Of a DNA stretch of 64,000 nucleotides, positions 46,924-56,963 are shown piece by piece; the stretch's first letter is position 1, and each line of letters starts with the position of its first letter. Made by a program: the position numbers and the translations under genes. The stretch comes from Peribacillus sp. ACCC06369 (lineage in GTDB: Bacteria; Bacillota; Bacilli; Bacillales; DSM-1321), in assembly GCF_030348945.1 (NCBI RefSeq), contig NZ_JAUCEN010000002.1, forward strand, positions 1,612,001 to 1,676,000, in the 5' to 3' direction. The notes beneath the pieces are model-generated. The model saw only the letters and a list, made by a program, of their open reading frames with translations, was not told where the DNA came from and did not search any database.

Positions 46924-47451
46924 ATGACAACGATATTTGCAGTGCATCATAAAGGTGAATGTGCCATGTCCGGTGATGGGCAGGTTACTTTAGGAAATTC
47001 AGTAGTGATGAAGCATACAGCAAGGAAAGTAAGAAAAATCTTTAATGGTAATGTACTTGCAGGTTTTGCAGGTTCTGTTGCAGATGCATTCACTTTATTT
47101 GAGATGTTCGAAGCTAAACTTGAAGAGTATAATGGCAATCTTCAGCGTGCTGCCGTCGAAATGGCAAAACAATGGAGAAGTGACAATGTATTGAGAAAGC
47201 TCGAAGCCATGCTGGTCGTGATGGATAAGAACCATTTGCTGCTCGTTTCTGGTACCGGGGAAGTAATTGAACCGGATGACGGAATTCTCGCCATAGGATC
47301 GGGAGGGAATTATGCACTGGCTGCCGGCAGGGCATTAATGCGGTTTTCCAGTGACCATTTATCGGCAAAGGAAATCGCAGAATCATCTTTACAAATTGCA
47401 GCGGAAATTTGTGTATTTACCAATACGAATATAATCGTGGAAGAGTTGTAA
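46924..47451 (+). CDS. hslV: ATP-dependent protease proteolytic subunit HslV (ClpQ/CodW)
   Basis: Proteasome-like Ntn hydrolase chamber that works with HslU. 175 residues. After Met removal the chain would begin Thr-Thr-Ile-Phe-Ala, as in E. coli HslV. From memory, B. subtilis CodW carries a short N-terminal extension and a Ser nucleophile. [33 protein letters not shown] and [21 protein letters not shown] are family motifs. AAAGGGG precedes ATG 46924; no upstream in-frame start exists to supply the extension. Confidence 0.95.
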   Translation: MTTIFAVHHKGECAMSGDGQVTLGNSVVMKHTARKVRKIFNGNVLAGFAGSVADAFTLFEMFEAKLEEYNGNLQRAAVEMAKQWRSDNVLRKLEAMLVVMDKNHLLLVSGTGEVIEPDDGILAIGSGGNYALAAGRALMRFSSDHLSAKEIAESSLQIAAEICVFTNTNIIVEEL

Positions 47452-47463
47452 GGAGGAGCGCAA

Positions 47464-48873
47464 ATGTCAAAAAAAGCTAATTTAACACCGAGGCAAATCG
47501 TTGAAAAACTGGATCAGTATATCGTAGGGCAGCGTGAAGCAAAACGGGCAGTGGCAGTGGCTCTTCGGAATCGCTACCGACGTTCCCTTCTCTCGGATCA
47601 ACTTCGTGATGAAGTCGTTCCGAAGAACATATTAATGATTGGACCGACTGGCGTTGGGAAAACAGAAATAGCTCGGAGAATGGCTAAATTGGTAGGTGCT
47701 CCTTTTGTAAAAGTCGAAGCAACGAAATTTACGGAAGTCGGATATGTCGGCCGGGATGTAGAGTCCATGGTTCGTGATTTGGTGGAGACTTCCGTCCGCC
47801 TCGTGAAGGAAGAAAAGATGGCCAGCGTAAAGGAACGGGCTGAAGAAAATGCAAATAGACGTTTAATAGAGCTATTAGTGCCATCAACCAAAAAACAGAG
47901 TAATTTCAAGAATCCTCTTGAAGTCTTTTTTGGAGGCAATAACAATCAAGATGAACAGGATTCGGAAGAAAATTCCGAAGATTTAAGTTTGCAGGAAAAA
48001 AGAAAAATCGTCGCTGAAAAACTGACAAATGGTGAGTTAGAAAGTGAAATGATAACAGTCGAAGTGGAAGAACAGGCTGCTTCGATGTTTGATATGCTCC
48101 AAGGTTCGGGAATGGAACAAATGGGGATGAACATGCAGGACGCTTTAGGAAGCTTGATGCCAAAGAAAAGCAAGAAGCGCAAATTGAAGGTAAGTGAAGC
48201 GAGAATCGTTTTAACAAATGAAGAAGCGGCAAAATTGATTGATATGGATGAAGTAACGTCCGATGCAGTATACGGTGCTGAGCAAAATGGAATTATCTTC
48301 ATTGATGAAATCGACAAAATTGCCAGTAAGAAGTCTGGAAGTTCATCCGCGGATGTATCAAGAGAAGGTGTCCAAAGGGATATCCTGCCAATTGTTGAAG
48401 GTTCGACAGTCGTGACTAAATATGGTTCAGTTAAAACGGATCATGTCTTATTCATTGCAGCAGGAGCCTTTCATATGGCTAAACCATCCGACCTTATCCC
48501 TGAATTACAAGGTAGATTTCCAATCCGTGTAGAATTGAACAAACTGACTGTAGACGACTTTGTACGGATTCTTCATGAACCGGATAATGCCTTGTTAAAA
48601 CAATATGTTGCTTTATTAGAAACTGAAGGTATAGAAATTGAATTTTCTGACGATGCTGTTCGTAAGATAGCTGAAGTGGCCTTCGAGGTGAATCAAAACA
48701 CAGACAATATAGGTGCAAGAAGACTTCATACCATTTTAGAACGGCTGCTGGAAGACTTATCGTTTGAAGCACCGGAAATTACGATGGAGAAGATTACAAT
48801 TACGCCCCAATATGTCGAAGGTAAGCTTGGTTCTATCGCCCGGAACAAAGATTTAAGCCAGTTTATCCTTTAA
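47464..48873 (+). CDS. hslU: ATP-dependent protease ATPase subunit HslU (ClpY)
   Basis: AAA+ unfoldase that feeds HslV. 469 residues. N-terminal [17 protein letters not shown]; Walker [10 protein letters not shown] near 60-68; an inserted I-domain (about 110-240, acidic and Met-rich); Walker [12 protein letters not shown] near 279; the C-terminal tail DLSQFIL that docks in HslV. AGGAGG precedes the start; 12 bases after hslV. Confidence 0.97.
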   Translation: MSKKANLTPRQIVEKLDQYIVGQREAKRAVAVALRNRYRRSLLSDQLRDEVVPKNILMIGPTGVGKTEIARRMAKLVGAPFVKVEATKFTEVGYVGRDVESMVRDLVETSVRLVKEEKMASVKERAEENANRRLIELLVPSTKKQSNFKNPLEVFFGGNNNQDEQDSEENSEDLSLQEKRKIVAEKLTNGELESEMITVEVEEQAASMFDMLQGSGMEQMGMNMQDALGSLMPKKSKKRKLKVSEARIVLTNEEAAKLIDMDEVTSDAVYGAEQNGIIFIDEIDKIASKKSGSSSADVSREGVQRDILPIVEGSTVVTKYGSVKTDHVLFIAAGAFHMAKPSDLIPELQGRFPIRVELNKLTVDDFVRILHEPDNALLKQYVALLETEGIEIEFSDDAVRKIAEVAFEVNQNTDNIGARRLHTILERLLEDLSFEAPEITMEKITITPQYVEGKLGSIARNKDLSQFIL

Positions 48874-48979
48874 TTTAGAAAAAATTGGCAATAATTTGCC
48901 TATGCAATGAACATAAAATTACGGAAATACAACTTCATAGTTATTGTGAACCATGGTATTTTTAGGAGGAACAAATCAA

Positions 48980-49759
48980 ATGAACTTATTAGCAAAAACA
49001 AGAAAAATCAATGCAATGCTCCAAAAAGCAGCAGGTAAAGCAGTTAACTTCAAAGAAATGGCCGAAAGTTTAAGTGAAGTTATCGAAGCAAATGTTTTCG
49101 TCGTCAGCCGCCGCGGGAAATTGCTAGGCATAGCGGTAAGTCAGCAAATCGAAAATGAACGCATGTACAAAATGTTGGAAGATAAACAATTCCCTGAAGT
49201 GTACACAAAAAACCTATTCAATATTCCCGAAACATCTTCCAATCTTGATATCGAAAGTGAATACACTGCTTTCCCAGTGGAAAACAAAGAGCTTTTCGCA
49301 ACTGGTTTAACAACGATCGTACCGATTATGGGTGGGGGAGAGCGTTTAGGAACTCTGGTTCTTGCTCGATTACAAGAAAAATTTCACGATGACGATTTAA
49401 TTTTGGCTGAGTATGGTGCGACTGTAGTAGGTATGGAAATCCTTCGTGAAAAATCAGAAGAGATAGAAGAAGAAGCTCGTAGTAAAGCTGTCGTTCAAAT
49501 GGCAATTTCCTCGTTATCGTACAGCGAATTGGAAGCTATTGAGCACATTTTTGAAGAGCTTAAAGGTAATGAAGGCCTGCTTGTAGCATCAAAAATCGCA
49601 GACCGTGTAGGCATCACTCGTTCCGTAATCGTAAATGCGCTTAGGAAACTAGAGAGTGCAGGAGTCATTGAATCACGCTCCCTTGGGATGAAAGGTACTT
49701 ATATCAAAGTATTGAATGATAAATTCCTTCTTGAATTAGAAAAGCTTAAAAATAATTAA
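48980..49759 (+). CDS. codY: GTP-sensing transcriptional pleiotropic repressor CodY
   Basis: Global regulator that binds GTP and branched-chain amino acids and represses stationary-phase, nitrogen, competence and motility genes. 259 residues, the same as B. subtilis. N-terminal GAF domain (about 1-155, with [10 protein letters not shown] and [10 protein letters not shown]) and C-terminal winged HTH (about 203-245: [20 protein letters not shown]), highly conserved. Start ATG 48980 follows TAGGAGGA; an upstream in-frame opening at 48953 is not used. Confidence 0.97.
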   Translation: MNLLAKTRKINAMLQKAAGKAVNFKEMAESLSEVIEANVFVVSRRGKLLGIAVSQQIENERMYKMLEDKQFPEVYTKNLFNIPETSSNLDIESEYTAFPVENKELFATGLTTIVPIMGGGERLGTLVLARLQEKFHDDDLILAEYGATVVGMEILREKSEEIEEEARSKAVVQMAISSLSYSELEAIEHIFEELKGNEGLLVASKIADRVGITRSVIVNALRKLESAGVIESRSLGMKGTYIKVLNDKFLLELEKLKNN

Positions 49760-49766
49760 CATACAG

Positions 49767-49800
49767 AAAGGCAGCCCTTGAAAAAGGGCTGCCTTTTTTT
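49767..49800 (+). terminator. Strong terminator after codY
   Basis: AAAGGCAGCCCTT / AAGGGCTGCCTTT perfect 13-bp stem with a 4-base loop, then T-run. It ends the xerC-hslVU-codY unit. Confidence 0.9.
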
Positions 49801-50520
49801 GTGAACTTTTTCCATGTGAAGCTGGCTAGGACAAGACAAACAAGCAAAAAGAGGTAATTCGAATTAAAGATCTTAAATGGAAATGCGAATAAAGCGTGTT
49901 TTCTACGAGGAGCATTAAATATAGTTAAATTTTTCTTTAAAAGGGTAATTATATTATTATAACTATTGAAATGATGAAAACTAAAAGTTGCTGGGGGTAA
50001 TTATTTTTATGTAATCAATGACTTTTAGGTAAAGAGTTTCAGTCCTTCTTTATTGTAAAAGGGAAATTTGTCGAATGGGTAATAACTTTGAAAAGATTCG
50101 TTTTTTTAAAAAAACAAAATAGTGCATTTGCCATATGTTTTTTAATAAACCCTTTATTTAAAAGGATGAAATTAATTAAATGGAAATAATTACTTGAAAG
50201 TAAATGTGAAAATTAGTTCTAAAGTATCAGGTATATAGATCGGTTTTTCGATATGATAAATAAGCTAATAGAAGTAAAATTTGGTTAAAATGTAGAATAT
50301 CATAATAAAATGTAATATAACGTAATATTAATCATAGAATAATACTAAAAATTACGCCAAATTTGAGCAAATTGTGACAAATTTCGACGATAATAGGTCT
50401 AAAGTCTTTGTATTGTTTATGGACATACTTATTATGTTTCTTTAAAATTAAACCATAAATGCATTGGGTTAATTTATTGGTAAAGTAATTATCTGTTAAA
50501 TAAAGAAAGAGGTGATCGAT
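49801..50520 (+). other. Long A/T-rich non-coding region before the flagellar operon
   Basis: About 720 bases with no credible gene on either strand, much more A/T-rich than its surroundings. Contents noted: three GGGTAAT words (49943, 49995, 50077), a perfect A/T palindrome GTTTTTTTAAAAAAAC (50100-50115), and a candidate SigD promoter (50368-50393). A weak SigA candidate, TTGTAT-N16-TATTAT, lies at 50408-50435. It is the likely control region of the fla/che operon, but no operator could be assigned. Confidence 0.6.
50368..50393 (+). promoter_or_regulatory. Candidate SigD-type flagellar promoter
   Basis: CAAA (50368-50371), 14 bases, GACGATAA (50386-50393), close to the SigD consensus TAAA-N15-GCCGATAT. 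About 128 bases upstream of flgB. Confidence 0.4.
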
Positions 50521-50916
50521 ATGGAATTATTTTCGAATACTTTTCAATCACTAGAAAATGCTCTTAATTATTCTAATACAAAACAAAAAGTCATTTCACA
50601 GAACATAGCCAATTCGGATACGCCTAACTATAAAGCTAAAGAGGTCGACAAAACACAATCCTTTAAAGCAGAGCTGGAAGCTTCCCTGGAGTCATATCGA
50701 ACCGATGAACGACATTTCACCTTCAATTCAGAGGGCAGTCATGTTTCTCCCATCGTGACGCAGAAAAACGTCCAATATAACAATAACGGAAATAGTGTGG
50801 ACGTTGATAAGGAAATGACGGATCTTGCTGCCAATCAGATTTATTATAATGCAGTCACAGACAGGCTTTCAGGTAAGTTTCAATCATTGGAGAATGTAAT
50901 TAGAGGAGGTAAGTGA
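50521..50916 (+). CDS. flgB: Flagellar basal body rod protein FlgB
   Basis: Proximal rod subunit, exported by the flagellar type III system. 131 residues. N-terminal rod motif ENALNYSNTKQKVISQNIAN and SDTPNYKAKEV, then MTDLAANQIYYNAVTDRLS near the C-terminus. ATG 50521 follows AGAGGTGAT; the GTG at 50512 lies in the Shine-Dalgarno and is rejected. First gene of the flagellar operon; its stop overlaps the flgC ATG. Confidence 0.96.
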   Translation: MELFSNTFQSLENALNYSNTKQKVISQNIANSDTPNYKAKEVDKTQSFKAELEASLESYRTDERHFTFNSEGSHVSPIVTQKNVQYNNNGNSVDVDKEMTDLAANQIYYNAVTDRLSGKFQSLENVIRGGK

Positions 50917-51374
50917 TGGGAATCTTCCAAAGTATAAATATGACTGGGTCTAGTCTGACCAGTCAAAGGTTAAGGATGGATGTAATATCTGCGAATATGG
51001 CTAATGCCGATACGACCAGGGGAGAATATGACGCGGAATCGAAAACATGGAAACCATACACAAGAAAAGCGGTTGTGATGCAAAGTAAGGAAGAAGGTTT
51101 TTCAAGTTTTTTAAACGCAGCATCCGGAAAAACAAGCGAGGTCGGGAATGGAGTAAAGGTGACTGGAATTGTTAAAGACAAAACACCTTTTGAACTGGAT
51201 TACAATCCCGAACACCCAGATGCCAATGAAGACGGTTATGTTGAAATGCCAAATGTCGACCCGCTTAGGGAAATGGTCGATTTAATGAATGTAACACGTT
51301 CATACGAAGCAAATGTGACAGTTTTAAATGCATCAAAGGGAATGATGATGAAAGCGTTGGAAATCGGAAAATAA
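50916..51374 (+). CDS. flgC: Flagellar basal body rod protein FlgC
   Basis: Proximal rod subunit. 152 residues. N-terminal SGSSL/LTSQRLRMDVISANMANADTT-like rod motif; C-terminal NVDPLREMVDLMNVTRSYEANVTV and LNASKGMMMKALEIGK, typical of FlgC. ATG 50916 overlaps the flgB stop (TGATG), with AGAGGAGGTAAG upstream. Confidence 0.96.
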   Translation: MGIFQSINMTGSSLTSQRLRMDVISANMANADTTRGEYDAESKTWKPYTRKAVVMQSKEEGFSSFLNAASGKTSEVGNGVKVTGIVKDKTPFELDYNPEHPDANEDGYVEMPNVDPLREMVDLMNVTRSYEANVTVLNASKGMMMKALEIGK

Positions 51375-51396
51375 AATTTGAATGGAGAGTGTTGAT

Positions 51397-51705
51397 ATGG
51401 AGGGGATTTCTCTTTCGCCAATGGACCATCCAGGTAATGTGCTGAAAAAAAATCAGAACAATACTAATACACCATACGAAGCACACCGGAATTTTGCGTC
51501 GGTATTAAAAGAATCAATGGATAAAGTCAACGAAACACAAGCAACATCTGATGACCTTACAACCAAACTGGTTAATGGAGATGATGTTGAGCTTCATTCG
51601 GTGATGATAGCTTCACAAAAAGCCAGCGTTACCATGCAGGCTACATTAGAGGTTCGGAATAAGGTTGTTGAAGCCTACCAAGAAATGATGAGAATGAGTA
51701 TATAG
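51397..51705 (+). CDS. fliE: Flagellar hook-basal body complex protein FliE
   Basis: Small protein joining the MS ring to the rod. About 102 residues. C-terminal half shows the family pattern: NGDDVELHSVMIASQKASVT and MQATLEVRNKVVEAYQEMMRM. ATG 51397 with GGAGAG at 51384-51389 is preferred over ATG 51382, which overlaps the Shine-Dalgarno. Confidence 0.94.
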   Translation: MEGISLSPMDHPGNVLKKNQNNTNTPYEAHRNFASVLKESMDKVNETQATSDDLTTKLVNGDDVELHSVMIASQKASVTMQATLEVRNKVVEAYQEMMRMSI

Positions 51706-51800
51706 CATTCATTTTTAAGACCTCATTAATATTGAGAAAAATGACCAGGGGGAAAATGAATCCCCCACTCATAAATTCATAGACTGACCGGGGGATTTAA

Positions 51801-53399
51801 ATGAATGAAGTATTAGTGAATGTTAAGAACAAATTAACTACTTACTGGAAGAGCCGCAGTAAAAAACAAAAAATGATGATGATTGGTTCAGCAGCATTGA
51901 TTATCATCATCATTACGGCTGTTTCAATTTTAACCACTCGTACGACGCTGGTGCCCTTATATTCCAATTTAACTCCATCGGAGACGGGGAGTATCAAAGA
52001 AAATTTAGACAGTCAAGGGATTAAGAACGAAGTATCTGAAAATGGTACGACCATAATGGTTCCTGAAGAAAGCCTGGATTCACTGAAAGTGGAACTGGCA
52101 GCTGAAGGAATTCCGGAATCCGGCAGTATCGACTATTCTTTTTTTAGTCAAAGTGCTGGTATCGGGATGACTGAAAATGAATTCAATGTCATTAAACTGG
52201 ACTCGATGCAAACGGAATTGGCCAGTTTAATAAAAAAAATTGATGGAGTAGAAGATGCCAGTGTAATGATCACTCTTCCTGATAAAGGAGTTTTCGTCAG
52301 TGATTCAGCTGGGGAATCGTCAGCATCCATTGTATTGAATACAAAACCCGGTTATAAATTTGAAGAAAGTCAAATCAATTCCCTTTATCATCTGGTCTCA
52401 AAAAGTGTCCCTAATCTTCCTACAAATAATATCGTCATTATGAACCAAGACTTTGAGTACTTCGATCTTGAAAATAAAAATTCTTCTTTTGCGTCGGCTT
52501 TTGCTACCCAAAACGAAATTAAAAAAGAAATAGAACGCGATATTCAAAGACAGGTACAAAATATGCTTGGAACGATAATGGGGAGAGACAAAGTGGTTGT
52601 TTCTGTCACGACAGACGTTGATTTCACTCAAGAAAACCGGGAAGAGAATTTAGTTGAACCGGTCGATGAAGAAAATATGGCTGGAATTGAGATTTCTGCG
52701 CAAAGGATCAATGAATCGTATAGTGGGGACGCAGCAGGTGCAGGAGGCGTTCCGCAAAGTGAGGATTCCTCTGATTCATTGGGATCCAGTTACGTTGAAG
52801 GCACAACCGGATACGGTGATTATGAAAAAGTGGATGAAAAGATAAATAGTGAAGTGAACCGAATCAAGAAGGAAATAGTCGGAAGCCCATATAAAGTTAA
52901 GGATTTAGGCATTCAGGTCATGGTTGAACCGCCCACTGCTGACGATCCAAATTCTTTATCTCAACAGAGTGTGGATGATATTTCCCAAATCCTTGGTACG
53001 ATAATACGCACGACAATCGAGAAAAAAGTTGAAGGGGAAGAACTGACGGAAGAGGAGCTTAATAATAAAATTGCTATTTCCGTTCAACCTTTTAACGGAA
53101 AAATGAAGTTGCCAAAAGATGAAACGAGTCCATCGTTACCAATATGGGCATACATCGTCGGTGGAGTGCTTTTACTAGTCATTATCATTCTCTTAATCTT
53201 ATTCTTCCGTTCCCGAAAGAAAGCTGAAATGGAAGAGGAGTACGAGGTTGAAGAGGAAGAAGTTGTATTTGATGTTCCGGATTTAAACAAAGAGAAGGAA
53301 ACGGAAGCATCTTTAAAACGAAAACAGCTTGAGAAACTTGCAAAAGAAAAACCAGATGAATTTGCAAAATTATTAAGAAGCTGGATAGCAGAAGACTAG
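51801..53399 (+). CDS. fliF: Flagellar M-ring protein FliF
   Basis: Forms the MS ring in the membrane and is the base of the motor. 532 residues. Two transmembrane helices (about 28-48 and 449-470) flank the periplasmic/outer ring-building region (YscJ/FliF domain, VPLYSNLTPSETG; LDSMQTELASLIKKIDGVEDASVMI). The cytosolic C-terminus (about 475-532, acidic then DEFAKLLRSWIAED) is the FliG-binding tail. Confidence 0.96.
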   Translation: MNEVLVNVKNKLTTYWKSRSKKQKMMMIGSAALIIIIITAVSILTTRTTLVPLYSNLTPSETGSIKENLDSQGIKNEVSENGTTIMVPEESLDSLKVELAAEGIPESGSIDYSFFSQSAGIGMTENEFNVIKLDSMQTELASLIKKIDGVEDASVMITLPDKGVFVSDSAGESSASIVLNTKPGYKFEESQINSLYHLVSKSVPNLPTNNIVIMNQDFEYFDLENKNSSFASAFATQNEIKKEIERDIQRQVQNMLGTIMGRDKVVVSVTTDVDFTQENREENLVEPVDEENMAGIEISAQRINESYSGDAAGAGGVPQSEDSSDSLGSSYVEGTTGYGDYEKVDEKINSEVNRIKKEIVGSPYKVKDLGIQVMVEPPTADDPNSLSQQSVDDISQILGTIIRTTIEKKVEGEELTEEELNNKIAISVQPFNGKMKLPKDETSPSLPIWAYIVGGVLLLVIIILLILFFRSRKKAEMEEEYEVEEEEVVFDVPDLNKEKETEASLKRKQLEKLAKEKPDEFAKLLRSWIAED

Positions 53400-53411
53400 G
53401 AGGCAGGGAAA

Positions 53412-54431
53412 GTGACAGAAAGAAAAAAAAAGACTGGATTGACTGGCAAACAGAAAGCTGCCATCCTCCTTATTTCCTTAGGCCCGGATGTTTCTGCATC
53501 CGTATATAAGCATCTCTCTGAAGAGGAAATTGAAAGATTGACTCTAGAAATTTCGGGAGTGAGGAAAGTGGACTCCCATGATAAAGAAGAAATCCTGGAA
53601 GAATTCCATAATATTGCTTTAGCACAGGATTACATCTCACAGGGCGGGATAGGATACGCGAAGCAGGTACTTGAAAAGGCATTAGGTACTGATCAGGCAG
53701 CCGCCATCATTAACCGTTTAACATCTTCCTTACAAGTTCGTCCATTCGACTTTGCCCGAAAGGCAGATCCTGGACAGATCTTGAATTTCATCCAGAACGA
53801 GCATCCGCAGACTATTGCATTAATTTTGTCCTATCTTGATCCCACACAGGCTGGACAAATATTGTCTGAACTTCCGCAAGAGGTGCAGGCCGATATTGCA
53901 AGAAGGATAGCTTTAATGGACAGCACGTCGCCGGAAATCATCAATGAAGTCGAGCAAATACTCGAAAGGAAACTTTCTGCGACCGTGACCCAAGATTATA
54001 CACAGACTGGTGGAGTAGAATCGGTTGTGGATGTGTTGAATGGTGTTGACCGTTCCACGGAAAGAACGATCTTGGATGCACTCGAAATTCAAGATCCAGA
54101 GCTTGCTGAGGAAATCAAGAAACGAATGTTTGTTTTTGAAGATATCGTGACCCTTGATGGCAGGACGATTCAGCGTGTAGTAAGGGATTCTGATAATGAA
54201 GACCTTAAACTTTCTCTTAAAGTGGCAAGTGATGAAGTGAAAGAAATCGTTTTCCGAAACATGTCAAAACGCATGGTCGAAACGTTCCAGGAAGAAATGG
54301 AATATATGGGGCCTGTACGTTTGCGTGATGTAGAAGAAGCACAATCCAGAATAGTTGCTGTCATTCGTAACCTGGAAGAAAATGGTGATATTGTGATTGC
54401 CCGCGGTGGAGGGGATGATATCATTGTCTAG
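53412..54431 (+). CDS. fliG: Flagellar motor switch protein FliG
   Basis: Rotor protein that couples the stator to rotation and binds FliF and FliM. 339 residues. N-terminal KQKAAILLISLGPDVSASVYKHL; middle EHPQTIALILSYLDPTQAG (EHPQ motif for FliM); C-terminal charged helix region LEIQDPELAEEIKKRMFVFED; ends GGGDDIIV. Start GTG 53412 after AGGAGGCAGGG. The end overlaps fliH. Confidence 0.97.
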   Translation: MTERKKKTGLTGKQKAAILLISLGPDVSASVYKHLSEEEIERLTLEISGVRKVDSHDKEEILEEFHNIALAQDYISQGGIGYAKQVLEKALGTDQAAAIINRLTSSLQVRPFDFARKADPGQILNFIQNEHPQTIALILSYLDPTQAGQILSELPQEVQADIARRIALMDSTSPEIINEVEQILERKLSATVTQDYTQTGGVESVVDVLNGVDRSTERTILDALEIQDPELAEEIKKRMFVFEDIVTLDGRTIQRVVRDSDNEDLKLSLKVASDEVKEIVFRNMSKRMVETFQEEMEYMGPVRLRDVEEAQSRIVAVIRNLEENGDIVIARGGGDDIIV

Positions 54432-55188
54432 GATTATCAAATCCCAGCAGGCCCATCAGGAGAAAAGCAAAAAGATAGCGATAAAAGTTCGACCTTTTTA
54501 CTTTCTTCAAAATGATGATGCAGATGAACGGAGAAACGTTCAACATTTTCAATCTGATGAATTTCTGAATGATGCTAAGCAGGAAGCCGAAATGTTATTA
54601 CTGGATGCTAAACAAAAAGCCCAAACGATAGCTGCAGAAATCCAGTTAGAACGAGAACATTGGGAAAATCAAGAAAAAGTGATGTTTATCGAACAAGCTC
54701 AAAAAGAAGGGTATCAGCAAGGAGTCGAAGATGGAATCCAAAAGGGTTATAACGAGATTGCAGGGGAAATAGCTTTCGCAAAAGAAGTGGTAGAGTCCTC
54801 TAAAAAAGATTATCGGCAGCATATCGAATCATCTGAAACCGTTATTTTGAATCTTGCCGTGAAGGTGGCGGAGAAAATTATCGGGCATCAGCTTGAAAAC
54901 GATGAAGTGTCTTTTCTATCCATAGTCAAGAGAGCCATCAAAGAGGTGAGGGATTACCGAGAAGTACAATTGCATATCCACCCGGTCCAATATCAATCGA
55001 TTCTCTCTCATAAGGAAGAGTTGATGGCAATCTTTCCAAAGGATACCGAGTTATATATCTTTCCGGATGATGAACTTGAAGAAAACAGCTGTATTATCGA
55101 ATCCGAAAATGGAAGAATGGATGCAAGTGTCGACAGTCAGTTGCAGGAAATAAAAGTGAAACTAACTGAATTGCTGGAAGGGGAGTAA
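54424..55188 (+). CDS. fliH: Flagellar assembly protein FliH
   Basis: Regulator/stator of the export ATPase FliI. About 254 residues. A long charged coiled-coil N-terminal half (about 30-130, rich in Ala/Lys/Glu) precedes the FliH/YscL domain (LNLAVKVAEKIIGHQL, and IIESENGRMDASVDSQLQEIK near the C-terminus). The start is uncertain. ATG 54415 abuts the GGAGGGG and is too close, so TTG 54424 (SRIIKSQQ) is preferred, overlapping fliG by 8 bases. Confidence 0.9.
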   Translation: MSRIIKSQQAHQEKSKKIAIKVRPFYFLQNDDADERRNVQHFQSDEFLNDAKQEAEMLLLDAKQKAQTIAAEIQLEREHWENQEKVMFIEQAQKEGYQQGVEDGIQKGYNEIAGEIAFAKEVVESSKKDYRQHIESSETVILNLAVKVAEKIIGHQLENDEVSFLSIVKRAIKEVRDYREVQLHIHPVQYQSILSHKEELMAIFPKDTELYIFPDDELEENSCIIESENGRMDASVDSQLQEIKVKLTELLEGE

Positions 55189-55190
55189 AG

Positions 55191-56510
55191 ATGAAAACTA
55201 GAGACCTATTGCCCTTAGTCGATGAAGTTGATCCATTCAAACATTATGGACGGGTCAAGCGTGTCGTAGGGTTAATGATAGAATCTCAAGGCCCTGAAAG
55301 CTCTGTAGGCGATGTTTGTTATATCTATACGGGTATACAAAAAAAGAAAAACAGAATATTAGCTGAAGTTGTCGGTTTCCGTGATGAAATGGTTATTTTA
55401 ATGCCATTTACAGCAGTTAGCGATATTGCACCGGGTTGTATCGTGGAAGGAAGCGGACGGAGCCTTGAGATAAAGGTGGGAAGTGGACTTATTGGGAAGG
55501 TAGTCGATCCATTGGGACATCCGATTGATGATTCACGGCTTCCAAAAGGTCTAGCTACAGTTCCTGTGGATCAAGATCCGCCAAATCCGATGAAACGACC
55601 TCCCATTGATGAACAGATAGATGTAGGAGTGCGAGTGATTGATAGTTTATTAACAGTTGGAAAAGGTCAACGTGTTGGTATCTTTGCAGGGAGCGGAGTA
55701 GGGAAAAGTACGCTACTTGGAATGGTAGCAAGGAATACGACAGCTGACTTAAACGTAATCGGTCTTGTTGGAGAACGTGGCCGGGAAGTTCGTGAATTCA
55801 TTGAGAAAGATCTTGGACCTGAAGGGCTGGCACGATCAATCGTTGTAGTGGCAACATCTGATCAACCAGCGTTGATGAGGATAAAAGGTGCTTTAACGGC
55901 AACGGCCATCGCCGAACATTTTCGTGATAAGGGATTGAACGTGATGCTGATGATGGATTCAGTCACGAGGGTTGCGATGGCCCAGAGGGAAATCGGACTT
56001 GCTATCGGAGAACCGCCGACGACCAAAGGGTATACGCCATCCGTTTTTGCCATCCTTCCAAGATTACTCGAGAGAACTGGAACAAATCAGCTAGGTACCA
56101 TTACAGCGTTTTATACGGTTCTAGTCGACGGTGATGATATGAATGAGCCGATTGCTGATGCTGTCAGGGGGATTTTGGATGGTCACTTCATACTAGACCG
56201 TAACTTAGCCAATAAAGGTCAGTTTCCAGCCCTCAATGTATTAAAGAGCATAAGTCGTGTCATGAATAATATTGTTGGGGACAAGCATAAAAACTCCGCA
56301 GAAAGATTAAGGGCAAGTTTATCAACCTATATGGAATCGGAAGATTTGATTAATATAGGAGCTTATAAGAAAGGGTCTTCCAAACAAATTGATAACTCCA
56401 TTACCCGCTATCCGGAAATCATTTCATTTTTAAAGCAAGGCACCCATGAAAAAGCTCCCAAAGATAATAGTATTAACGCCCTTGTCGAATTGATGGAGAA
56501 AGGTGATTAG
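55191..56510 (+). CDS. fliI: Flagellar protein export ATPase FliI
   Basis: Hexameric F1-like ATPase of the flagellar type III export apparatus. 439 residues. Walker A GIFAGSGVGKSTLLGM near 166; GERGREVREF; Walker B region VMLMMDSVTRVAMAQREIGLA; EPPTTKGYTPSVFA; typical of the T3SS ATPase family. Two bases after fliH and two before fliJ. Confidence 0.97.
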   Translation: MKTRDLLPLVDEVDPFKHYGRVKRVVGLMIESQGPESSVGDVCYIYTGIQKKKNRILAEVVGFRDEMVILMPFTAVSDIAPGCIVEGSGRSLEIKVGSGLIGKVVDPLGHPIDDSRLPKGLATVPVDQDPPNPMKRPPIDEQIDVGVRVIDSLLTVGKGQRVGIFAGSGVGKSTLLGMVARNTTADLNVIGLVGERGREVREFIEKDLGPEGLARSIVVVATSDQPALMRIKGALTATAIAEHFRDKGLNVMLMMDSVTRVAMAQREIGLAIGEPPTTKGYTPSVFAILPRLLERTGTNQLGTITAFYTVLVDGDDMNEPIADAVRGILDGHFILDRNLANKGQFPALNVLKSISRVMNNIVGDKHKNSAERLRASLSTYMESEDLINIGAYKKGSSKQIDNSITRYPEIISFLKQGTHEKAPKDNSINALVELMEKGD

Positions 56511-56512
56511 TT

Positions 56513-56959
56513 ATGATTTATCAATACAAATTCGAGAAGATCCTGACCATCAAAGAAAAAGAAAAAACCGATGCACTAGCTAAATATAATACTGCTTTAA
56601 AAAAATTTGAAGAAGTGGCAGAAAAGTTATATAAGCTTTTAAGGAAAAAAGAAGAGTTGCTCGAGTTTCAACAGGAAAAGCTGCGAAATGGATTATCCGT
56701 TCAGGAAATTCGTCACCATCAGTTATTTATGGACAACTTGGAGAAACTCTTAAGCCACTGTCAACAGGAGGTCATTGAAGCGCGATACAAGATGAATGTT
56801 CAACGGGGTATATTGATGGCAAGGAATATTGAGGTTAAAAAGTACGAGAAAATGAAAGAAAATGATTTTCATAAATTTCTGGATGTCATTAAGGAAGCTG
56901 AGAATAAACAAATGGATGAAATATCAATCCGGCAATTCTTAAGCAAAGGCGTTAGGTGA
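56513..56959 (+). CDS. fliJ: Flagellar export chaperone FliJ
   Basis: Export-gate/ATPase-associated coiled-coil protein. 148 residues, almost entirely helical and charged (YQYKFEKILTIKEKEKTDAL at the N-terminus), as expected for FliJ. Assigned by position directly after fliI and by composition; sequence conservation in this family is low. Confidence 0.9.
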   Translation: MIYQYKFEKILTIKEKEKTDALAKYNTALKKFEEVAEKLYKLLRKKEELLEFQQEKLRNGLSVQEIRHHQLFMDNLEKLLSHCQQEVIEARYKMNVQRGILMARNIEVKKYEKMKENDFHKFLDVIKEAENKQMDEISIRQFLSKGVR

Positions 56960-56963
56960 TAAA

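Noticed and set aside
50100..50115. Perfect palindrome GTTTTTTTAAAAAAAC
   Set aside because: Low-complexity A/T tract in an A/T-rich gap; expected by chance and not a usable terminator for a nearby gene.
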